From: Symsagittifera roscoffensis
Lineage: Eukaryota; Xenacoelomorpha; Acoela; Convolutidae
DNA length: 36,892 nucleotides
Reading direction: 5' to 3'
Assembly (NCBI RefSeq): GCF_963678635.1
Contig: NW_026971357.1
Coordinates: forward strand, 1-36,892
Of this stretch, positions 30,801 to 36,892 are shown piece by piece (positions within the stretch are counted from its first letter, which is position 1; every line of letters starts with the position of its first letter). Both the position numbers and the translations under genes were made by a program. The notes below the pieces were generated by a model, which ran no database searches, was not told the origin of the DNA, and saw only the letters and a program-made list of their open reading frames with translations.

Positions 30801-33800
30801 TCAATAAATCTCCTAACTACATGTAATAAGCGATTCAAATTTTGGTTTGGAGATCATAAATAAAAAACTAACTTTGAAAAATTATGTCATATTACTTCCG
30901 GCGTGTTGTGTAAGTAATTCAGGTAAAGATCGACAAATTTTGCAAAAGTCAGAAAAAAACTAACATTGTAAAGTAAGTGGGTTTTTCTGAAATCTCAAGT
31001 AGCAAAACGTGTCGTTCGACCTACGAGTTTCGGTTATTAAACTCAGCGACAGTTGGGGCGTTTTTAAACTGGTTGTAAGGAAATTTAAAAAAAAAACAAA
31101 CAAAGTTTGTAGGAAAAGCTCTCATCTTACAACTTACTTGTAAGAAAATTCACTATCTAACAATTTTCCTATAAAACAGTTCTTTATCTTGTAACATTCT
31201 TAGAGCCTAATTTTCCAAGAATTAATCATATTCTTGCAAGAAAAACTCTAAATTAATGATTTTTGGTCAACCCGGTTTGTAATCGGGTCTGAAGTTTGAT
31301 TACACATCAAAACTCCACTTTACATCAATTTTATTACAAGCAAATTAAACTTTCTAATTAAAAGTCGTATTTTCCGTAATTTTGTTTTAAAATTTTTTTT
31401 TATAAATTTTAATTACAGTTTTAAATAGATTTTAACAAATTTTCGGTTGGATTATAGTTTCTTTTTAATCTTGTCAACCAGAGTTTTAAGCCCCTTGAAA
31501 AACTTTGCTTGCCCCTTACTTTGCGGGTTGACCTCCAAAAACCAAAAAGGCTAATCATACAGTTTCATAATCTAAGTCTATGAAAAAATACTATTCTCAC
31601 AAATTTCATGCATTTTGCTAAAATGTGGTCATCGATTTTTCAGAGAATTTTTTTCTCGTTTTGGTATAAAAGTAGGTGTTTCGTACAGAAAGTTGTCAAA
31701 GAAGCTACTCATACATTTTCCATAATAAGACTGAAATTGCCCAATTTTTTATGTTTTTTGTTTTCAACCGCAAATCAAACAAATGTTTTTCAGTAAAACA
31801 TTAATTATTTTTGTCTGCATAACATAATACTGGATAAAGAAAAAACTGTTTTTTTTCCGTTTCTCTGGATAATTTTTTCAAATGGTGTGAAAACTTCAAT
31901 TTCTTTTGCATGGCATGTTTATGTATGCACTGATCATAGTGTGTGTATTTTAAAATTCGAATTTAAAAAAATAATCTGTGAAAATTTTTGCCAAAAATAA
32001 AAGCTTGATGCTTTAAGTACATGGATTTTGAAGAGAACCTTTACACAAATCTGGTAGTTTCCAATGCGTTGTAAATGCAAAACGATCATGCCTTTGGTGA
32101 CTCTAGCTTTGAGAAAAGAATAGTTTTTTTCACTTGTGTGCGGTCACGAACACATCTCAACTTTTTAGGAAATAAACTTTAAAAAAAATTTTTTTTTATT
32201 GATTCATGGGAAAATGCTGGTCATACACTTTTCGTATACGAAAAAAAAACGCTAATCATAGACCTTTCATGCTATTTTCTGTACTTATGGAATTGGACGA
32301 AATGTGTACGATTAGCTTTTTTCGATATATGAAAATTGCATGATTACCATTTTTGGTCAACACTGATTATTGTCAGAATTCTAGTTTTGCTCAAATAAAA
32401 ATAACCATATAATTCAAGGTTTTTAGTGTCGTCTGATTGCTTGTGTATTAGTTACTAGTTAGTAGAACAGAGCTCACTACACGTAAATTGAACGAAAATT
32501 AAATATAAACTCGTAAAAACTAACGTCATAACATGCTAGGCAGTCTCAATGAAACAGAATTTAGACGATGAGGTTTTGTTTCGAAACTAAAGTTTTTGAA
32601 AACGAGGTCACCCTTGTGCAAAAAATACTTAAACTTTAAAACAAGACGATGTTTTCATTTCAAAAAGATGTTAAAATTTTTAATTGTAACTATTAAGCTG
32701 CATCAAGGCGTAAATTATACAGATATGACGTGTGGTAAATTTAATTATATTTAGAAAACCTGAAAACAAAATTTAACGGAGGTCTGAGAACATTTTCACG
32801 CAATTCTCATTATTGTTATTCTGCAATTTCGTCTAAACTCCATTCTATTATTTACGTCAAATTAGATTGTCGTCAAGTTTTCGACCCGAAAAAAAAACCT
32901 AAAGTAAAATGCTTGGTGTCTAGTTTTGAATGCCGAAACTACAACCTAGAAAAAAAGACGACATGAAAATTGGACGATACTAACAAAAACGGAGGTTAGA
33001 ACTTCGCTTTCGTTGAACTACGAGAATTGGATGAAAACTGTTTACAGACTCCAAAAAAAATTAGTTTGAGTATTCTTAAATGCACATAAGATCAGTACAT
33101 ATCACAGCTAAATAATTCATGAGTTCCAAAAATGCATTGAACCATTTGAATTTAAAACTGTATGAAAACAATTTTGAAAACTTTTATGATCATTTTTGAG
33201 TTTGCTAATTTTTTGTTTTTGGTGTGACTAGATCGTAGAAGTAAATGTCAGTTTTTCAAGGAAAAGTTATCATCTAAACTCCTGTTTTCTAAGATGTTAA
33301 AATGTCCCCTATTTTACTAGCCCCCAATCATGGGATGTTAAACGAATTTGATTTTTATGATCTCTGATCTGTAATTATTGTGTCACTAAAAATTTTGCAC
33401 GGGCTTATTTTAAAACAACAAATTTGATTTTCACATGTCACAGCTTAGAATTTGTCCATCTCAAAGATGCTTTTTTTTTTAATTTTTTTTTGTTTGTTTT
33501 GCCAATTAATCATAATGATTATTTTGACCTGGAATAGGTTTTTTTTTCTCATGGTGTTTTTGAAGTATTGTTTTATGAAACATTTTTTTAACTTCATGTC
33601 GAAAAAGCCAATTTTGCAGACATTTTTTAACGTCCAAACTTTGTTTTATTAGTCTCGAATATGTTTTTTCTCCAACTTTTTGTCGACTATTTGCCAATCA
33701 GTAAAATGGGGATTGATAAAAGGAAATTAAATCAAAATGAATGAAGCCTCATATATAGCGGCCGGGTTTGATAATTAAGACGACAGGTCAATGATTTTAA

Positions 33801-36299
33801 GACAAACCTTTTGATTTTCATGAATCAGTGAGCCACAAGATTTGCGTTTTCACAAGTCGAAGCTTTCAATTGATAAGTACCCGGGTTGACAAAAAATGCT
33901 TGTCAAACATTTTCATATATGAAAAAAAACTGCTCATCATACTCTTTCAGACAATTTCGTTGAGCAGAAGTACGTGTATGAAATTAGCAGATTAAGCACT
34001 TTTTCCGTACTATGAAATTGTTTGATAAACATTTTTTCGTACTATGAAACTTTATGACAAGAATTTTTGCCATAAATGAAATTACAAACATTACGAGGCC
34101 AAACTTTGCACTGGAAAGGCGCACAATTTTGTCTGTATGTTCATGGATTCCACGTACAACAGTTTCGTGATTTCCGCGTACAAGCAGCTGTAACGATGGT
34201 TTCCGCAACAAGCAAATATAGCTAGTTGTTCTGGATTCCGCAATTGTAAGTGGATTCCGCAAAATGTAAGTGGAATCCGCAAAATGTAAGTGGAATTCGC
34301 AAATTTAAGTGAAATCCGCAAGCAAAATGCGGATTCCACATACAATTTGCGGAATGCACTTACAATTTGCGGATTCCACTTACAATTTGCGGAGTCCACT
34401 TCCAGCTTGCGGATTCCGCTTACAATTTGCGGAATCCACTGACAATTTGCGGTTCTCACTTACAATTTGCGGTTTCCACTTACAACTTGCGGATTGCGCT
34501 TACAGTTGCGGATTCCGCAACAGGTGAATGTAACTATACACTTCCTATTATTTGTATGTGGATTCCATAAACTGTTCCCGATTCCGAAAATACAGTTGCG
34601 GATTCTGCAAATTTGCCTATTTTTGGAGCATTTTTGAACGGTACAATTTTTTAAGCACTTGTTTGTGGAATCCAAAACAGCAAAGAAGATCAAAAAATTG
34701 TAGCATTGCTGCGGAACATGTTTTCAAATTTTGTGTTACATTCGAAACCTTAATCAAAGTTTTTTTTTGTCTTCAGAAAAACCAGAGTGTAACCGGCAGT
34801 TACCACGCTGATATTCTGCATTTTTTAGCCATAGAAGTCAATTTAAATATTTTTACTTGGACTTATATACCAAAACTTAACTTTATATGTATGGCTAGAT
34901 AATTTTTAATTGAATAATTTTGGTGGTTGAGAAAAAAGGCCTGTTTTTTACAAATTTATTTTATCTTAGCAAATGAAACAAAAAAACTAATAATCGTGTT
35001 TACGAAAAAAAACACTTTTTATGAATTATGGATTTTATGGGTGAAAAACTCATCCTGGAACATGTTATAAACACAAAAAGTCAAATTTTGAATGAAAAAC
35101 TTTTTTTCGTAAGTTTCATATTTATACAACAAAAAAAAATTGGAACCAAAAGTTTATATAAAACTTTTCGCCTCAAATTTGTGTTTTTGTTTATGAAAAA
35201 ATGCATATCATACAATTTTCATATTTCAAAATTATATGATAAGCTTTTATTCCGACCGAAACTAAAATTATGTTTTTAATTGTCAAAACGCTCTGTATCT
35301 TAGAAATAGTTATTTGGATCTTGTTAACTATTTCCCCATATTGCAATAAGGGAGGGGAATAGTTAACAAGGTACAAGTTTCGTATATGCTTGACCGTTCA
35401 ATTCTTTCTTTCTAGGGGGGGGGATTCGTTACAAGGTACCATAAAGGGGAAAATAGTTGATAGGATCCAATTATTTAAATTTATTTAAAGTTAACCAGAC
35501 CCGTTTTTCGAAGATTTTTGAAAGTTTTATTTTTTCTAAGATAAAATGATTATCTTATAATTTTCACACAAAACTTATTTATTTTTTATCAACCAGAAAG
35601 CTTCAAAAGAGGCAAATAGACCAAAAATAATCAATAAAATTTTTTTAAAACACTTTAGTTTCTGCATGATAAGCATTTTTTCCATAGACTTCATGTATGA
35701 AACAGTATGATAAACATTTTTCTTCTATGAACAACAACCCGGGTAACTCATTCGTTTAAAAGTATAAAAACTGTTCAACAATATCCGCCTGGAGTTTTCA
35801 ATCATGCTAAAGCGATAAACTGTCTTGATATTTTAAAATTTAATCGTCGCTATGTTTGCAGGTTGAATTCTACTTCAAACGAGTGGCATTGGACAATGTG
35901 TTGCGTTACTATTTTCCCGGCATCCTCATCATAGCACTTTCGTGGCTTAGTTTCTGGATCGACACACATCACGTGACTGGACGAAGCCTGGTCGTCTTGA
36001 TCTCATCTCTCGCGCTTCTTCTTTCGTTTTTGAATTTCCAGATGAGCCTCAACAAGATCAACCATGTTACAATGTTGCATCTGTTTTATCTTCTATGCTT
36101 CTTCTTCATAGCACTGGTGGTTGTGGAATTCCTTGTAGTCTTGTGGATCGCTCAAAGAGCTGCCAAGCGGGAAGACGGAGAAGACGACAGCCGGGGATCC
36201 TCTCAGACTCGATTGGCTGGGACTATTGACTTCGTCTGCCGAATTGCTTTCCCACTATCCTTCCTATTTCTGCTATTTGTGCACTGTCTGCATGTCTAA
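24529..36299 (+). CDS. Cys-loop ligand-gated ion channel subunit, four-exon gene model
   Basis: A neurotransmitter- or ligand-gated channel subunit that would sit in the plasma membrane as part of a pentamer. The model joins 24529-24877, 28111-28262, 30541-30717 and 35862-36299. All junctions are GT-AG and the frame is kept (phases 1, 0, 0), giving about 371 residues. Seen in order: signal peptide (about 1-27), the family opening NYDKRLRPDFGGEPVEVNVS (44-63, with a possible N-glycosylation site at N61), loop A WTPD (114-117), Cys-loop C155 to C169 with exactly 13 residues between, ESFGYT after it, TGSF in loop C, then M1 (about 239-259, with SWLSFWID), M2 (about 267-287), M3 (about 296-322) and M4 (about 348-370, IDF.CRI.FP). 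SWxSFWI and the M4 signature are typical of anion-channel subunits; the ligand cannot be told. At 371 residues it is shorter than the usual 420-500 because the M3-M4 linker is only about 25-30 residues. No frameshift or stop was seen. Confidence 0.93.
25290..25560. repeat. Poly-C and poly-G runs in channel intron 1
   Basis: A C run of 15 or so bases near 25300 and a G run of about 19 near 25537, in low-complexity C/A-rich and G/T-rich surroundings. The open frame starting at 25497 reads through the G run as poly-Gly and is not a gene. Confidence 0.7.
26058..26785. mobile_element. TA-flanked MITE made of ATCGATTTAAATCGAT palindromes
   Basis: A 728-bp element with perfect 12-bp termini CCCGCACTGACA / TGTCAGTGCGGG and a TA on both sides, as expected for Tc1/mariner-type insertion. 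The interior is dominated by imperfect palindromes of the AAATCGATTTAAATCGATTT kind. The start CCCGCA-TGA resembles the outer element it is inserted in. Non-coding. Confidence 0.7.
26909..27347. mobile_element. hAT-type MITE inside channel intron 1
   Basis: A 439-bp element with the same CAGGGGCGGAT / ATCCGCCCCTG termini, flanked by the 8-bp duplication CCCCTCCC (26901-26908 and 27348-27355). It interrupts a pyrimidine-rich stretch of the larger composite element around it. The frame crossing it (27135-27428) is proline-rich low-complexity and not a gene. Confidence 0.88.
28111..28262 (+). CDS. Channel exon 2: loop A to first half of Cys-loop
   Basis: The exon follows acceptor cccattttag and ends CACACAG before gttagc. 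It is 152 nt: two bases that finish the split Asp codon, then 50 codons. It encodes DLYFPESKS..., the outer beta strands, and the first Cys-loop cysteine in RCPLSFHSYPFDTQ. It is too short and too frame-dependent to appear as a long open frame, but it matches the family at every expected position. Confidence 0.93.
28263..30540 (+). other. Channel intron 2
   Basis: Starts gttagc and ends ctttag. From 28263 to about 29780 I see only AT-rich unique-looking sequence; the short frame at 28560-28748 has no recognisable features. From 29790 it holds a copy of the CCCGGGTTGAC repeat family, listed separately. Confidence 0.8.
29790..30390. mobile_element. CCCGGGTTGAC-family foldback repeat, copy in intron 2
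   Basis: Begins CCCGGGTTATC followed by AAAAAATGCTTTTCATACA, with stacked short palindromes of the TATGAAATTGTATGATAA type. From about 29970 it shares some 400 bp, gaps allowed, with the copy at 34720-35120 and, inverted, with 2985-3480 (for example CTCATCCTGGA and GTGGTTGAGAAAAAA). The right terminus is missing or unrecognisable, and the similarity fades near 30390, just before exon 3. Confidence 0.65.
30541..30717 (+). CDS. Channel exon 3: second Cys-loop cysteine to loop C
   Basis: The acceptor is tgtgctttag at 30531-30540 and the donor is gtgagt at 30718. The exon is 177 nt, exactly 59 codons, phase 0 at both ends. It begins with Glu-Cys, so the Cys-loop closes on the second codon. It then encodes MESFGYTNDQ.., the W..GEV strand and YSLHFVTGSFDDLQ in the loop C area. 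Loop C lacks the extra cysteine pair found in glycine and GluCl receptors. It sits between two copies of dispersed repeats. Confidence 0.92.
31523..32363. mobile_element. CCCGGGTTGAC-family foldback repeat, intron 3
   Basis: The left end is CGGGTTGACCTCC and the right end GGTCAACACTG (inverted), with CTAATCATAC / GATTACCATTTTT palindromic arms. The interior differs from the other long copies but matches, inverted, the segment at 5750-5960 (GTGTTCGTGACCGAACACA region). This implies at least two interior types share the same ends. Confidence 0.6.
34141..34612. repeat. Inverted 20-bp minisatellite (GCGGATTCCACTTACAATTT)
   Basis: About ten imperfect copies of a 20-bp unit run rightwards from about 34328 to 34522, and at least four copies run in the opposite orientation from about 34232 to 34320, with degenerate units on both outer edges. 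The switch of orientation is at CCGCAAGCAAAATGCGG near 34316-34332. Overlapping frames on both strands here are by-products of the repeat. Confidence 0.85.
35318..35470. mobile_element. Small inverted-repeat insertion
   Basis: Roughly 150 bp bounded by GGATCTTGTTAACTATTTCC and its imperfect inverse GGAAAATAGTTGATAGGATC, with a further inverse copy (GGGGAATAGTTAACAAGGTAC) inside. It is nested in the 33880-35743 element. No clear target duplication was seen. Confidence 0.5.
35862..36299 (+). CDS. Channel exon 4: transmembrane domain M1-M4 and stop
   Basis: The acceptor tatgtttgcag precedes GTT GAA TTC. The exon encodes 145 residues and TAA at 36297-36299. M1 carries the family proline and SWLSFWID. 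M2 runs from G-R (0' Arg) through SLVVLISSLALLLSFLNFQM, M3 holds HLFYLLCFFFIALVVVEFL, then a short charged linker (AKREDGEDDSR..) leads to M4. The pre-M2 Pro-Ala-Arg of most anion channels is Thr-Gly-Arg here. Four membrane segments in a single exon suggests this part lost its introns or never had them. Confidence 0.94.
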   Translation, partial: VEFYFKRVALDNVLRYYFPGILIIALSWLSFWIDTHHVTGRSLVVLISSLALLLSFLNFQMSLNKINHVTMLHLFYLLCFFFIALVVVEFLVVLWIAQRAAKREDGEDDSRGSSQTRLAGTIDFVCRIAFPLSFLFLLFVHCLHV

Positions 36300-36540
36300 G
36301 CTTCATTGAGATTTGAAATATGACATCGCGATAACTGACACGTATTCAACAAAAAATGACTTTTTTCAAAACGTATATTAAGCTAACTGACTTCAGATCT
36401 ATTCAACAAATTCTCCATTACAGTTTTTATATTTGTCGGAATAACGGATGATCTTTCTAGACAACAGTGTATTCAACAAAAATTGACTTTTTTCAGAACG
36501 TAACGGCTTTACCCGAATAAAGTTGACTCAGCCGTTAAAC
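36300..36540 (+). terminator. Channel gene 3' UTR with polyadenylation signal
   Basis: AT-rich sequence after the stop codon. A canonical AATAAA is at 36516-36521, about 220 bp downstream of the TAA. A roughly 30-bp phrase (GTATTCAACAAAAA.TGACTTTTTTCA) occurs twice, near 36342 and 36468. The cleavage site cannot be placed from sequence alone. Confidence 0.5.
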
Positions 36541-36675
36541 ATGGGAAAGAAGTGTAACTTCCAATAACGTTCACCCCCTTTCAGCTACAGGTCAAGGAAA
36601 ACAATCAACGCGCGTTTTAATTAAGTTCAGAATTCGCCAACTAAGGTTTGAATGTGAGTTATGACCGAGGTTCTG

Positions 36676-36892
36676 TACTCATAGAGTAATTTCAGATAAG
36701 TTACACCGTCTGTTCGTCACGCTATCTTATTTTCGGCCGGACAGATTCGTGCAAGTTCTTGGTCTAATACCAATCTCAATCTTACTCTTATATCTCCTAG
36801 TCCCGATAGATCTAGTGTATACTGGTTTAGGCGAGTTAGTTCTTGGAGTTTATCCAGAAGGAGAACAACTGTATTCAAAGTTTTATTTATTT
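36676..36892. repeat. Dispersed repeat running off the window, LTR-like
   Basis: About 215 bp aligned closely with 13867-14092 (shared CACGCTATCTTATTTTCGGC and CCAGAAGGAGAACAACTGTA, among others). The right end is outside the window. Two copies this close at two places 23 kb apart mark a mobile sequence. A solo LTR is possible, but no TG...CA ends could be fixed. Confidence 0.6.

Larger units (their letters stand above)
33880..35743. mobile_element. CCCGGGTTGAC-family element with nested insertions, intron 3
   Basis: Starts CCCGGGTTGACAAAAAATGC and ends ACAACAACCCGGG; both ends are next to TA. The interior (34720-35255) is collinear with the intron 2 copy. The length of 1.86 kb, against about 0.8 kb for the 2.98-kb copy, is explained by the 20-bp minisatellite at 34141-34612 and inserted sequence at 35260-35650. 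Confidence 0.65.
30718..35861 (+). other. Channel intron 3
   Basis: Starts gtgagt and ends tttgcag. It holds two CCCGGGTTGAC-family elements (31523-32363, 33880-35743), an inverted minisatellite and a small inverted-repeat insertion, listed separately. In the rest (30800-31520 and 32370-33870) I see no gene; the frames at 33452-33697 are T/A-rich and overlap on both strands. Confidence 0.8.

Noticed and set aside
31261-31277. GGTCAACCCGG as the right end of the 29790 element, which would place exon 3 inside a transposon
   Set aside because: The neighbouring sequence lacks the usual ATGCTTATCATAC arm, and similarity to the family stops at about 30390. More likely a fragment or chance match.
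34228-34530. A CRISPR-like array
   Set aside because: The units are contiguous 20-bp repeats with no unique spacers, and the host is clearly eukaryotic.
34091-34693. Overlapping 67-122 codon frames on both strands with repeating CGFRLQFAxS-type peptides
   Set aside because: Direct translation of the 20-bp minisatellite; not a gene family.

Overview
This is a eukaryotic, almost certainly metazoan invertebrate, window. It is AT-rich, its GT-AG introns run to several kilobases, coding exons are sparse, and many transposons are nested in one another. No bacterial operon layout, rRNA, convincing tRNA or CRISPR array is visible. The species cannot be told from the sequence alone.

Right half (24.5-36.6 kb, + strand): one host gene that can be assembled completely. 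It encodes a Cys-loop (pentameric) ligand-gated ion channel subunit of about 371 residues in four coding exons (24529-24877, 28111-28262, 30541-30717, 35862-36299). It has a signal peptide, an N-terminal ligand-binding domain, a perfect 13-residue Cys-loop split by intron 2, and four membrane segments with a very short M3-M4 linker. The M1 and loop signatures point to the anion-channel (GABA/glycine/GluCl-like) side of the family, but the pore helix M2 is unusual. Its introns hold a 3-kb composite element, two hAT-type MITEs (one 44 bp upstream of the start codon, at what looks like a splice acceptor), a CCCGGGTTGAC foldback family, and an inverted 20-bp minisatellite.

Left-centre (6-16.4 kb, - strand): exons of a coiled-coil gene. 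Four exons of 330 or 351 nt, all phase 2-2 and multiples of three, lie in tandem before a 1.47-kb exon that itself carries a perfect-length 378-bp tandem repeat. More coiled-coil exons lie upstream (13.4 kb), with a stop-bearing duplicate (16.3 kb) and an inverted pair at 12.1/12.4 kb. The gene has been repeatedly reshaped by exon duplication.

Centre (16.7-21.8 kb, - strand): a decayed Ty3/gypsy LTR retrotransposon with gag, zinc knuckle, protease, RT, RNase H and integrase, broken by several frameshifts and stops. It has a tRNA-primer-binding-like site and a probable 5' LTR; no 3' LTR was found.

Far left (0.7-5.8 kb) and 22.5-24.0 kb: dense small inverted-repeat elements. Several otherwise unrelated ones share the same build: terminal inverted repeats made of 15-17 bp direct sub-repeats around a GCCGAA/GGCGAAA core. 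Two 458-bp copies with 8-bp target duplications lie head to head at 22.6-24.0 kb. This shared design is the best candidate here for something not well described, together with the tandem-exon coiled-coil gene and the odd channel pore.
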